Below, piece after piece: positions 8,366-15,933 of a stretch of DNA of 41,439 bases. The notes beneath the pieces were generated by a model. That model had not been told where the DNA came from and did not search any database. It was given only the letters and a program-made list of their open reading frames with translations. Position 1 is the stretch's first letter; each line of letters starts with the position of its first letter. Where the stretch lies: assembly GCA_035290045.1 (NCBI GenBank), contig DATDVH010000037.1, positions 1 through 41,439 on the forward strand. The letters run 5' to 3'. This stretch comes from DATDVH01 sp035290045. Lineage in GTDB: Bacteria; Patescibacteriota; Microgenomatia; UBA1406; HO2-37-13b. The position numbers were made by a program, and so were the translations under genes.

Positions 8366-9763
8366 TTAACCCACGCTTCCTGACATTTCTAAATTGATTA
8401 AACGATTTAATTCTATTGAATACTCAAGCGGGATTTCTTTGGCAACTGGCTCTATGAATCCATTGACGAGCATTCCTTCTGCATTTGATTTGGATATACC
8501 TCGCGAGGTCAGATAAAATAATTTCTCTTCTCCAAGTTTTTCAACGGTTGCTTCATGTTGGACTTCTGCGGTGTTTTCTTTGATTTTCATATAAGGATAG
8601 GTATCTGATCGTGATGTTTCATCAAGAATAAGCGCGTCGCATGAGACGTATACCGAGGCATTTGTTGCGTTTGGTGCGACTTGTACAAGTCCGCGGTAGG
8701 ATGTCCGACCTCCATCTTTCGCAATAGATTTTGAGATGATACGCGATGAGGTATTTTTTCCAAAATGCATCATTTTTGCTCCTGCGTCTTGATGTTGACT
8801 TTCACCTGAGTAAGCAATAGAGAGCACTTCTCCTCTTGCTCTATCACCATACAGATACACACTGGGATATTTCATGGTAAGCTGGCTTCCGATATTGCAA
8901 TCAATCCATTCCATGATACCGTCATCACCGACATGGGCTCTTTTTGTCACCAGATTATAGACATTTTTGCTCCAATTTTGCACGGTGGTATACCGTACGT
9001 GAGCATTTTTCTTGACAAATATCTCAACCACTGCTGAATGAAGCGAATCAGTGGTATAAATAGGAGCAGTGCATCCTTCAATATAATTGACATAACTGCC
9101 TTCTTCTGCGATGATAAGCGTTCGTTCAAACTGACCAAAGTTTTGGGCGTTGATTCGAAAATAGGCTTGAAGGGGGAGAGTTACCTTTACTCCTGTAGGA
9201 ACATAGACAAATGATCCGCCCGACCAAACAGCCGAGTTCAACGCGGCAAATTTATTATCATGAGGAGGAATAAGTGTGCTAAAATATTCTTTTACTATGA
9301 GGGGATGTTTTTTAAGCGCGGTATCCATATCACAAAAAATCACTCCTTGTTTTTTAAGTGTACGGTGAACATTCTCATACACTACTTCAGAGTCGTACTG
9401 CGCCGATACTCCGCTTAAGAAATTTTTCTCAGCTTCAGGTACGCCGATGCGATCATACGTTTCCTTGATTTCTTTCGGCAAGTCTTCCCATGAAGTCATT
9501 TGTTGGTCAGTTGCTTTGGCAAAATAGATAATCTTATCAAAGTCAATTTTTGAAAGATCACCACCCCACGCAGGCAGTTTTTTATTCTTAAAAATTTGAT
9601 ATGATTTAAGTCTAAAATCTCTCATCCATTGAGGTTCATTTTTGACTGATGAAATTTCCTCAACTATTTTTTCAGATAATCCTTTTTTAGTCCGGTAAAC
9701 AGATTTTTCCGGCATTGAAAAACCAAATTTATAGTCAAAATCTATTATGGGTGTCTGTTTCAT
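8366..9763 (-). CDS. sufB: SufB, Fe-S cluster scaffold subunit
   Basis: A 465-residue SufB, normal length. N-terminal residues carry the family pattern WMRDFRLKSYQIF; the central beta-helix includes EGSYVNYIEGCTAP, HVRYTTVQNWSKNVYNLVTKRA, and SYRGLVQVAPNATNASVYVSCDALILDE, where Cys375 matches the conserved cluster-assembly cysteine. The C-terminal EKLFYLTSRGISKSNAEGMLVNGF closes the family match. It is the main scaffold of the SufBC2D complex, building [4Fe-4S] clusters in the cytosol with sulfur from SufS. It follows sufC by 3 bp and precedes sufD by 20 bp. Confidence 0.97.
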   Translation of the reverse strand: MKQTPIIDFDYKFGFSMPEKSVYRTKKGLSEKIVEEISSVKNEPQWMRDFRLKSYQIFKNKKLPAWGGDLSKIDFDKIIYFAKATDQQMTSWEDLPKEIKETYDRIGVPEAEKNFLSGVSAQYDSEVVYENVHRTLKKQGVIFCDMDTALKKHPLIVKEYFSTLIPPHDNKFAALNSAVWSGGSFVYVPTGVKVTLPLQAYFRINAQNFGQFERTLIIAEEGSYVNYIEGCTAPIYTTDSLHSAVVEIFVKKNAHVRYTTVQNWSKNVYNLVTKRAHVGDDGIMEWIDCNIGSQLTMKYPSVYLYGDRARGEVLSIAYSGESQHQDAGAKMMHFGKNTSSRIISKSIAKDGGRTSYRGLVQVAPNATNASVYVSCDALILDETSRSDTYPYMKIKENTAEVQHEATVEKLGEEKLFYLTSRGISKSNAEGMLVNGFIEPVAKEIPLEYSIELNRLINLEMSGSVG

Positions 9764-9766
9764 AGC

Positions 9767-10477
9767 TTAATTCCTATATCCTTGTGTTTCAATTTTTTGA
9801 GCTAAAATACCGTTTCCAACTTGAGTTATTTTTCCCTTATTTAATACTATGACTGTATCTGGTCTTAGATATTTTAAAATTCTATTATAGTGTGTAATAA
9901 TGATGAATGTTTTTTTGGCGGTCATTTGTTTCTTGATGAATAAAGCGATTGTTTTTAATGCGTCAATATCAACTCCCGTATCTATCTCATCAAAAAATAT
10001 ACACGAAGGATTTGTAATAGTTGATTGCAATACTTCCATTTTCTTTTTTTCTCCTCCCGAGAAATTTTCATTCAACGATCTTCCCAGCAATTCTTCAGGT
10101 ATTTGTAGTTCCTGCGCGGATTTTTTTAGTTTTTTTCGGATATCAAGAATGTCTGATTTTTTATCCTTCATATATCTTATTAGTTGATATATAGTTACTC
10201 CAGATAAAGAGAAAGGTGATTGAAAAGTAAGGAATAATCCTTCATGGGCTCGTTTATCTGGGGTCAGATCAGTAATATCTTTTTGATTGAATATGATACG
10301 TCCTTCATTTGACACTGAGTACGAAGGATGTCCCATGACTGTTTGCGCAAGAGTTGACTTGCCCGAACCATTTGGTCCCATGATAGCGTATATTTTCCCT
10401 TTTTCAAACGTATAAGATATATCAGAAAGGATTTTTTTCTTTTCAACTGACACGGTGAGATTTTTAAGAATGAGCAT
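9767..10477 (-). CDS. sufC: SufC, ABC-type ATPase of the Suf complex
   Basis: A 236-residue soluble ABC ATPase. Walker A is GPNGSGKST (residues 34-42), the signature is NFSGGEKKKMEVLQ, and Walker B is CIFFDEIDTGVDIDAL, the SufC form. GHPSYSV after Walker A and the absence of membrane partners separate it from transporter ATPases. It powers conformational change of SufB-SufD. It is the first gene of the suf operon, with a promoter candidate about 50 bp upstream. Confidence 0.97.
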   Translation of the reverse strand: MLILKNLTVSVEKKKILSDISYTFEKGKIYAIMGPNGSGKSTLAQTVMGHPSYSVSNEGRIIFNQKDITDLTPDKRAHEGLFLTFQSPFSLSGVTIYQLIRYMKDKKSDILDIRKKLKKSAQELQIPEELLGRSLNENFSGGEKKKMEVLQSTITNPSCIFFDEIDTGVDIDALKTIALFIKKQMTAKKTFIIITHYNRILKYLRPDTVIVLNKGKITQVGNGILAQKIETQGYRN

Positions 10478-10530
10478 AAGAGAAAGTGTTTTTGATCGTC
10501 AGATTTTTAATATCCACCCAAATCAATAGT

Positions 10531-10559
10531 AGTATATAAAAAATGAAGCTAAAAAACAA
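10531..10559 (-). promoter_or_regulatory. Candidate promoter of the suf operon
   Basis: Minus-strand TTGTTT (10559-10554), 17-bp spacer, TATACT (10536-10531), then about 45 nt of 5' leader to the sufC ATG. No palindrome resembling an IscR or SufR operator was recognised. The site begins a few bases beyond the trpS stop, so the suf operon has its own start rather than depending only on read-through. Confidence 0.55.
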
Positions 10560-10566
10560 CAAACTA

Positions 10567-11541
10567 TTATAAAAGTCCTATTTTTTCCTTTACTTCTTTC
10601 ATTGTTTGTCGTGCAATGGCGTGAGCTTTTTCTGCTCCTTGAACGATTACTGAATTTATGTATGTTGTATCTTTTTCAATATCATATCGTTTTTCTTGAA
10701 TGGGTGCAAGTTCCTTATAAATGGCTTCGGTAATCGCATCTTTTAACTCAACGAATTGAAGGGTGCCATTATCGTATGCTTGTTTGAAACGGTTTTTTTC
10801 TTCAGGAAGATAAAAATCTGTCAATGTAAAGAGCGTTTGAACGCCCTTTGTCATTTGTCCTCCTACTTTTGTGGCAGTAGCCACAGATCGTATTTTTTTT
10901 CGTACGACATCTATTGTATCAGTGAGGTTAATATAACTTCCTTCTACTGATTTGCTCATTTTCCCTTCTCCAGTTAAGGATGGAATATATTCGCCCTTCG
11001 TGATAAACCGAATGGGTTCTGGAAAGTCAGTATGGTACTTTTGATTCATTTTACGGTCGATCTCCCGCGCCACTTCAAGGTGCGGTTCTTGATCAATACC
11101 TACGGGGACAAGTCCTGCTTTATAAATAAGAATGTCCGAAGCCATAAGAATAGGATAATTCAAAAGCGACATGGTATTGTCATTCGGATATTGTTTTATC
11201 TTTTCTTTATAAGTGGGTAAATGTTGCATACGGGCAATAGACATAAGAGATGAAAAATAAAATGCAAGCTCAAAATGTTCGGGAATATCTGATTGGAGAA
11301 AAATAATGCTTTTTTCTGGGTTAAGTCCTGCAGAAAGATAATCAATGATAACTTCACGCCGATTTTTCCTCAATTGCGCAACATCAAACGGTGTCGTTAG
11401 AGTGTGTGCATCTGCTACCATATAGATGGTCTCATATTCGTTACTCTCTTGAAGTATCAACATACCCTTGATTGCACCAAGATAATTGCCAAGATGTAAT
11501 CTTCCCGTCGCCCGTATTCCTGCAAGTACTCGTTTTTTCAT
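10567..11541 (-). CDS. trpS: Tryptophanyl-tRNA synthetase
   Basis: A 324-residue class I aminoacyl-tRNA synthetase charging tRNA-Trp. The HIGH-type motif is in GIRATGRLHLGNYLGAI (residues 8-24), and the KMSKS loop GEGKMSKSVEGSYINLTD is near residue 192. DAHTLTTPFD and PVGIDQEPHLEVAREI are TrpRS features. Length is normal. It is the third gene behind a leader-peptide attenuator at 12984-13119 whose leader contains a Trp codon, although it also has a promoter candidate of its own in the 50-bp gap upstream. Confidence 0.96.
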   Translation of the reverse strand: MKKRVLAGIRATGRLHLGNYLGAIKGMLILQESNEYETIYMVADAHTLTTPFDVAQLRKNRREVIIDYLSAGLNPEKSIIFLQSDIPEHFELAFYFSSLMSIARMQHLPTYKEKIKQYPNDNTMSLLNYPILMASDILIYKAGLVPVGIDQEPHLEVAREIDRKMNQKYHTDFPEPIRFITKGEYIPSLTGEGKMSKSVEGSYINLTDTIDVVRKKIRSVATATKVGGQMTKGVQTLFTLTDFYLPEEKNRFKQAYDNGTLQFVELKDAITEAIYKELAPIQEKRYDIEKDTTYINSVIVQGAEKAHAIARQTMKEVKEKIGLL

Positions 11542-11546
11542 ATTAT

Positions 11547-11575
11547 TTTATATAAGATAGTTTATCATGTGTAAA
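11547..11575 (-). promoter_or_regulatory. Candidate internal promoter of trpS
   Basis: Minus-strand TTTACA (11575-11570), 17-bp spacer, TATAAA (11552-11547), with the trpS ATG 5 bp further on. This predicts a leaderless mRNA starting about at the ATG. It would let trpS be expressed independently of the upstream attenuated genes. Evidence is sequence only. Confidence 0.45.
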
Positions 11576-11591
11576 AAATTGTTTATACAGA

Positions 11592-12296
11592 TTATAACAA
11601 TTTCTCAATAAGTCCAGCGTAATTATAAGGAGTGTATGTATCATTTATGAATATTGGGTAATAAATACCTATAAGTCCGAGTTTTTTTAAGTCTCTTTCA
11701 GGTATTTTTTTGAAGGCTTTCCACTGGGGAAATATGTATTTAGTTTGTTGTTCACGCGTGATTCGGTAGCTGAATTTGTATAATTGCATCTTTTTGTATT
11801 TTTCGTCTGGATTAAACTTTTTTAAGTCAATTATTTTGTTTACCCAATAATCCGTGTCAAATTTCTTACTGGTGAGACTGATTTCTACAGACAAGCAGTT
11901 TTTAACATATTTATTAATGCAATCATAATCAGCAAGGATGATTTTTTTTAAATCAAGAAAAGACCCCAGTTTTACTGCCTTTTCATAAGATGTTCCGCCA
12001 ACAAACCCACAGTCGTTTTCTGGACAGCATGTATTGTGAAAGTCAATGACAAAGTCATAAAACGTGCATTTCTCAAAGATTTTTTTTGCTCGTATTTCTT
12101 CATATGATCCGTTTACTTTCCCGGGAAATACTCTGTTGAGGTCCTGATCTATATATCTTTTATTTTGTTTGATTGCTTTCTCGTTGGCAAAAAGAACATC
12201 AATATAAGGAATTTTGAGGCTTTGCAATTTTTTGCACACTTCAATTCCTAGAGGTTCGTTGCCATGAATTCCTCCGATTATTAGATATTTTCTCAT
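11592..12296 (-). CDS. Aspartoacylase/succinylglutamate desuccinylase-like zinc deacylase
   Basis: A 234-residue member of the AstE/AspA branch of the M14 zinc carboxypeptidase fold. The first zinc ligands lie in GGIHGNEPLG (His11, Glu14), the substrate-binding DLNRVFPG follows (Arg55 region), and the third ligand is His87 in DFHNT. These enzymes remove acyl groups from N-acyl amino acids. It is shorter than typical aspartoacylases (~300 residues) with a reduced C-terminal domain. The substrate is not predictable. It follows a GNAT acetyltransferase gene by 16 bp; an acetylase next to a deacylase suggests linked acylation chemistry, but this is inference. Confidence 0.8.
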   Translation of the reverse strand: MRKYLIIGGIHGNEPLGIEVCKKLQSLKIPYIDVLFANEKAIKQNKRYIDQDLNRVFPGKVNGSYEEIRAKKIFEKCTFYDFVIDFHNTCCPENDCGFVGGTSYEKAVKLGSFLDLKKIILADYDCINKYVKNCLSVEISLTSKKFDTDYWVNKIIDLKKFNPDEKYKKMQLYKFSYRITREQQTKYIFPQWKAFKKIPERDLKKLGLIGIYYPIFINDTYTPYNYAGLIEKLL

Positions 12297-12312
12297 AACA
12301 CTACTTATTCTT

Positions 12313-12981
12313 TCAATTTTTAATAAACAAGACTCTATCTAGATTTTCTTGATCGGTGAAATTTATAATCTCATTATTCTGCGGTCCCATGATTTGCTTC
12401 ATGTTGAATTTTCTTGCCACATATATCATGGGAGATTGATAATTTGTTCTCATTACAATAGATTGTTGAAGAGTTTGAGCTTGAGTTATCAGTGTTTGGG
12501 TTAGTTCGTTGCTTAATCCTCTCCCTCTAAAGAGAGGCGCAACTCCACATTCTGAAAAGTAAAATAGCCTGCCAGAAGTATTCAATTGAGTAAAAAGATT
12601 ATTCAATTTAATTTTCATTTCATCTGTTCTATATTTTTCAGAAATAAATTCAGAACAATTCTTATATGAAAATCCCCATGCAAAACCTATTATTTGTTTT
12701 TCGTTCTCAATAATTGTTAAGAGTGAATTTGGTCTATCAAGTTCACTTTTAATATGTAAGATAGTATCTTGTATTGGATATGCCTCTTGAAGCATATCTT
12801 TGCAATGAGGGCATAAGCTACCCGGCTTGGTATCCAAACCAAAGAATGTATTGCACCCTTGAGACTTTGTATATTCATTCCACGGGGATAGAGCAAAAAC
12901 TTCAGCATACAATTTTGCCAAACTGATCATGTTTAATCGTTCTTTTGTCTTTCCTTTTTCTTTGTAGTGGTATTTTTCCAT
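12313..12981 (-). CDS. GNAT family N-acetyltransferase with cysteine-containing N-terminal segment
   Basis: A 222-residue protein with a GNAT core from about residue 85. The acetyl-CoA pyrophosphate loop is VAPLFRGRGLS, preceded by LTIIENEKQIIGFAWGF. The N-terminal part contains Cys43 and CPHC (57-60), possibly metal-binding. The substrate is unknown; antibiotic, peptide or amino-acid acetylation are all possible. I chose ATG 12981 because GGGAGG lies 10 bases upstream; Met18 has no ribosome binding site. That GGGAGG is the 3' arm of the upstream terminator, so this gene's transcription and translation both appear controlled by the attenuator. It heads the run GNAT - deacylase - trpS. Confidence 0.82.
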   Translation of the reverse strand: MEKYHYKEKGKTKERLNMISLAKLYAEVFALSPWNEYTKSQGCNTFFGLDTKPGSLCPHCKDMLQEAYPIQDTILHIKSELDRPNSLLTIIENEKQIIGFAWGFSYKNCSEFISEKYRTDEMKIKLNNLFTQLNTSGRLFYFSECGVAPLFRGRGLSNELTQTLITQAQTLQQSIVMRTNYQSPMIYVARKFNMKQIMGPQNNEIINFTDQENLDRVLFIKN

Positions 12982-12983
12982 AT

Positions 12984-13012
12984 AAAAAAAACCTCCCTGT
13001 TGGGAGGTTGGT
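12984..13012 (-). terminator. Attenuator terminator (regions 3:4) before the GNAT gene
   Basis: Minus-strand AACCTCCC-AACA-GGGAGGTT forms an 8-bp stem with a 4-nt loop, followed by a run of eight T. It lies between the leader peptide and the GNAT start. Its 5' arm (region 3, 13002-13012) can instead pair with region 2 at 13059-13068. Its 3' arm GGGAGG is also the best Shine-Dalgarno for the GNAT ATG. Confidence 0.92.
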
Positions 13013-13032
13013 AATGGATATTTTAATTAATT

Positions 13033-13119
13033 TTATTTATATTTTTTATCCATATACATACCAACCTCATCAAATGAAGCATGATGCCACTTCGTTTGGT
13101 TGGTAATGTAAAAATTCAT
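13033..13119 (-). CDS. Leader peptide of a ribosome-mediated attenuator (28 codons)
   Basis: An ATG-to-TAA frame of 28 codons starts MNFYITNQTKWHHASF and ends in a Lys/Tyr-rich tail. Three RNA segments are embedded. Region 1 is TACCAACC (13098-13105), in the codons before Lys-Trp-His-His. Region 2 is GAGGTTGGTA (13059-13068). Region 3 is TACCAACCTC, part of the terminator downstream. Regions 1:2 pair over 8 bp and 2:3 over 10 bp. A ribosome held at the Trp codon (13087-13089) or the following His codons would cover region 1 and free region 2, allowing 2:3 and antitermination. The ATG coincides with the predicted transcript start, so the leader mRNA would be leaderless. It is too small to be a functional protein; regulatory use is inferred from the pairing geometry. 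Confidence 0.85.
   Translation of the reverse strand: MNFYITNQTKWHHASFDEVGMYMDKKYK
13059..13105 (-). promoter_or_regulatory. Antiterminator/protector segments (regions 1 and 2)
   Basis: Region 1 shares the 11-mer CATTACCAACC with region 3, so both compete for region 2 (GAGGTTGGTA). Without translation, 1:2 forms and the 3:4 terminator can fold. With a ribosome paused on region 1, 2:3 forms and the terminator cannot. With complete translation the ribosome covers region 2 and 3:4 forms. This is the trp-operon logic. Confidence 0.85.
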
Positions 13120-13125
13120 ACGTTT

Positions 13126-13153
13126 ATTGTAACATTGTTTTCTTATTTTGCAA
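13126..13153 (-). promoter_or_regulatory. Promoter of the attenuated GNAT-deacylase-trpS unit
   Basis: Minus-strand TTGCAA (13153-13148), 16-bp spacer ending in TGT, then TACAAT (13131-13126): a -35 plus an extended -10. The predicted +1 falls at 13119-13120, on or one base before the leader-peptide ATG. Confidence 0.75.
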
Positions 13154-13185
13154 GCGAAAATTTTTTAAGCCGTATTTTAACTATG

Positions 13186-13256
13186 TCGGGGTGGGGAGAA
13201 TTGAACTCCCTCCTCACGGTCCCAAACCGCGTATTCTACCGGTGAACTACACCCCG
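13186..13256 (-). tRNA. tRNA-Pro (anticodon UGG)
   Basis: The 71-nt cloverleaf folds completely on the minus strand. The acceptor CGGGGTG pairs perfectly with CACCCCG. The D stem is GTTC/GAAT with a 7-nt loop, the anticodon stem CGCGG/CCGTG, and the anticodon loop TTTGGGA gives anticodon TGG with G37 as in tRNA-Pro. The T arm is GGGAG-TTCAATT-CTCCC. The variable loop is 4 nt and the discriminator is A. CCA is not encoded. A -10-like TATAAT lies at 13277-13272, 15 bp upstream. Confidence 0.95.
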
Positions 13257-13298
13257 AATTTTTCTTATTCTATTATACTAAAACTTATATCAATAATT

Positions 13299-13307
13299 TG
13301 ATACAAT
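13299..13307 (+). promoter_or_regulatory. Extended -10 promoter candidate for the sugar transferase gene
   Basis: TG-A-TACAAT on the plus strand, about 44 bp before the ATG at 13351. No convincing -35. The same TGATACAAT occurs before the penicillin-binding protein gene at 37880-37888. Confidence 0.4.
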
Positions 13308-13350
13308 AAGGGTCTCTATAAAGAAGATCATTTTAAGAAGAAAAATATCC

Positions 13351-13989
13351 ATGTATAAATATACACTGAAACGAATAATTGACGTGATACTTGCCAGTAT
13401 GCTAATTATTTTCTTTCTTCCGATATGCCTCATAGTAGCAATCATAATCAAGATAGATTCAAAAGGACCTATTTTTGCCGATGTGCCTGAGAGAGTAGGC
13501 GGAGACGGAAAGCTTTTCAGGATGTATAAGTTTCGCTCCATGATTGCCAATGCCCATTTTATTTTGCGCAATAGCACACAGTTTAAAGATTTGTATCAAG
13601 AATATAAAAGAAGTAGTTTCAAACTCAAAAAAGATCCACGTATTACTCGTATCGGTAAATTTATACGGAGACATTCCCTCGATGAGATTCCACAGCTTAT
13701 CAATGTACTCAAAGGAGATATGAGCATTGTTGGTCCCCGCGCATACTATCCCGATGAGTTAGTTGATCAACAAAAAAAATATCCGCACACAAAAATATTA
13801 GTAAAAAAAGTATTATCTGTGAAACCAGGTATAACAGGATTATGGCAGACTTCGGGGAGATCAGAGATTAATTTTGATAAACGTATTGCGATTGACGCTC
13901 AATATGTAAAGTATATGTCTTTTGTGCACGATATATTTATTATCGCCAAGACTCCCTGGGCGATGGTCAGTGGAAGGGGAGCTGTTTAA
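13351..13989 (+). CDS. Polyprenyl-phosphate sugar-1-phosphate transferase (bacterial sugar transferase family)
   Basis: A 212-residue initiating transferase of the PglC/WcaJ catalytic-domain type. It starts KRIIDVILASMLIIFFLPICLIVAIIIK, the membrane-entering helix, followed by DSKGPIF and FRMYKFRSM. Catalytic and family motifs are RITRIGKFIRRHSLDEIPQLINVLKGDMSIVGPR and KPGITGLWQTSGRS. It moves a sugar-phosphate from a UDP-sugar to undecaprenyl phosphate, the first step in building a lipid-linked glycan. It lacks the extra N-terminal helices of WbaP-size proteins. It precedes the DUF4012 gene, a pairing that suggests a common surface-glycan function. Confidence 0.93.
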   Translation: MYKYTLKRIIDVILASMLIIFFLPICLIVAIIIKIDSKGPIFADVPERVGGDGKLFRMYKFRSMIANAHFILRNSTQFKDLYQEYKRSSFKLKKDPRITRIGKFIRRHSLDEIPQLINVLKGDMSIVGPRAYYPDELVDQQKKYPHTKILVKKVLSVKPGITGLWQTSGRSEINFDKRIAIDAQYVKYMSFVHDIFIIAKTPWAMVSGRGAV

Positions 13990-13997
13990 TTTTTTTT

Positions 13998-14012
13998 CAG
14001 TATGGTATACTG
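13998..14012 (+). promoter_or_regulatory. Palindromic extended -10 promoter of the DUF4012 gene
   Basis: CAGTAT-GGT-ATACTG is a perfect 6-bp inverted repeat that contains TGG-TATACT (14003-14011), an extended -10. The ATG at 14023 lies 12 bp after the hexamer, so the 5' UTR would be about 5 nt. The palindrome could be an operator overlapping the -10, or coincidence; as a plus-strand terminator it lacks a following T run. Confidence 0.5.
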
Positions 14013-14022
14013 ATTTTAGTAT

Positions 14023-15933
14023 ATGATTGAAAATTTTATTAAAAAAGATAGCAGTCAAAAAAAATCCAGAAAAAGATTTGTATTTACTCTATTTGCAACG
14101 GTAGCAGGTTTTTTTATTCTGTTTTTTACCATAGGGTATTTTTTAATTTTTCTTCCTGCTCAAACTCTTAAAACACAGGCGAGTGAAATAAATACTGTTG
14201 CTCGTCGGGTATCTGACGCTTTTAAGAAAAACGATATTGATACAGTAGGAATGGAACTCAAAAATCTTCAGAAAAAATATAAGACGGTGCAGAATACTGC
14301 CAAAAAACTATATTGGATCAAGTATGTGCCTTTCTTATCTCCTTATGGATCTGATCTTAAAAACGTTGTTTCTGCAGGAGATGAGATCATTCAGTCTTTG
14401 TTGATTGCTGAAGAATCAGTTGAACCCTATGCAGATCTCATTGGTCTAAAAAAAGGGAGTGCTGGATTTTTTGAACAACCTGCAGATCAACGGATACAGA
14501 CTGCAGTACTCACTCTTGATAAAGTAGTCATGAAGACTGATGATATTGCACAGCACATAGATAAGGCTCGTGAAGCTATTGATACAATTGATGAAAATAG
14601 ATATCCTCAAAAGATCGGTGCAAAAGAAGTGCGAAATAAGATCAAAAAAGTCAAGGAACAATTTGAAATTTTTGCGACTCTTTTTGTTGAGTCAAAATCT
14701 TTTTTCAAGAAGCTCCCTGCCATTTTTGGAGCCGAAAAAGAATTGACATATCTTGTTTTATTTCAAAACGATAAAGAGCTCAGACCTACAGGAGGTTTTC
14801 TCACCGCATATGCCATTTTCAAGATCAAAAATGGTAAATTTCAAATTGTGCGATCAGAGGATGTGTACTCGCTTGATGAATCAATTTTATCTCATCCAAA
14901 AGCTCCAAAAGAGATACTCACCTATCATAAAAACGTAACAACGTTTAACATTCGCGATAGCAATCTTTCGCCAGATTTTGTAACTTCTTTGGGACTATTC
15001 AATTCGCTCTATGAGAAAAGTAGAAAAAAAATCATATACGATGGAGTGATTGCCGTTGATACTCAAGTTCTTGTTGACGCATTGAATGTGCTTGGTGATA
15101 CTGAAGCTGATGGAGTTGTCTTTAGCGCAAATACTGACAAACGATGCGATTGTCCGCAGGTGATTTATAAGTTATTTGATATGGTAGATCGTCCGGTGAA
15201 TTATGTGAAAGAGAACAGAAAAGGCATTTTAGGGGATCTTTTGTATGCGTTGACTCAAAAAGCATTAGGATTTTCACCAAAACAGTATTGGGGAAGGTTG
15301 TCTCAAGATATGTTCAAAAATCTTCAGGAGAAACATATCCTTATGTATTATAAAGATACTGATATCCAAGAAGCAGTTGAGCACATCAATTTCGCGGGAA
15401 GAATACGAGACTATAAAGGAGATTATCTTCATATTAACGATACTAATTTTGCTGGTGCGAAATCAAACCTTTTTGTCCGACACACAGTCATTTCTGATAC
15501 AAATATCAAATCAAATGGGACGGTTGAGCGTGCTCTTAAAATAGAATATAAAAATCCGAGTCCCCATTCGGATTGTAATCTTGAGAGGGGGGGTCTTTGT
15601 TTGAATGCAACATTACGTAATTGGATAAGAGTGTATGTGCCAAAGGGATCAAAGCTTGTCAATTTTCAAGGGTCAGAAAAAAAAGTGAATACCTATAATG
15701 ATTTGTCAAAGACAGTGTATGAGGGATTTGTAAGTGTACAACCAATGGGTAAATCAACCATATTTATCACCTATACGCTTCCTTTTAAGATTACCAGTGA
15801 GAAAGAATATTCATTATATATTCAAAAACAACCGGGGACGCTCGGACATGGGTATGTTATTAAAGTGAATGAAAAAGAAAAAGACTCATTCAAACTGACG
15901 ACCGATAAAAAATTCAGTAACAAAAAAACATGA
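14023..15933 (+). CDS. DUF4012 domain membrane-anchored protein
   Basis: A 636-residue protein with one N-terminal membrane helix (residues ~19-46) and a large outside part. Residues ~50-220 are helical and charged, probably coiled coil. The DUF4012 core begins near ELTYLVLFQNDKELRPTGGFLTAYAIFKIKNGK (~240) and includes the NIRDSNLSPDF and ALNVLGDTEADGVVF stretches. A C-terminal beta-rich part follows. The DUF4012 family is common in CPR bacteria and Gram-positives and often sits beside glycosyltransferases, as here; LytR-like attachment of glycans to the surface has been suggested, but function is not established. It ends in a 4-bp overlap with recO. Confidence 0.85.
   Translation: MIENFIKKDSSQKKSRKRFVFTLFATVAGFFILFFTIGYFLIFLPAQTLKTQASEINTVARRVSDAFKKNDIDTVGMELKNLQKKYKTVQNTAKKLYWIKYVPFLSPYGSDLKNVVSAGDEIIQSLLIAEESVEPYADLIGLKKGSAGFFEQPADQRIQTAVLTLDKVVMKTDDIAQHIDKAREAIDTIDENRYPQKIGAKEVRNKIKKVKEQFEIFATLFVESKSFFKKLPAIFGAEKELTYLVLFQNDKELRPTGGFLTAYAIFKIKNGKFQIVRSEDVYSLDESILSHPKAPKEILTYHKNVTTFNIRDSNLSPDFVTSLGLFNSLYEKSRKKIIYDGVIAVDTQVLVDALNVLGDTEADGVVFSANTDKRCDCPQVIYKLFDMVDRPVNYVKENRKGILGDLLYALTQKALGFSPKQYWGRLSQDMFKNLQEKHILMYYKDTDIQEAVEHINFAGRIRDYKGDYLHINDTNFAGAKSNLFVRHTVISDTNIKSNGTVERALKIEYKNPSPHSDCNLERGGLCLNATLRNWIRVYVPKGSKLVNFQGSEKKVNTYNDLSKTVYEGFVSVQPMGKSTIFITYTLPFKITSEKEYSLYIQKQPGTLGHGYVIKVNEKEKDSFKLTTDKKFSNKKT

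Noticed and set aside
13161..13186. Terminator directly after tRNA-Pro
   Set aside because: The A/T runs there do not form a stem followed by T on the minus strand.
13998..14012. CAGTAT-GGT-ATACTG hairpin as a terminator of the sugar transferase gene
   Set aside because: The T run precedes the hairpin on the plus strand and does not follow it; the extended -10 reading explains the sequence better.
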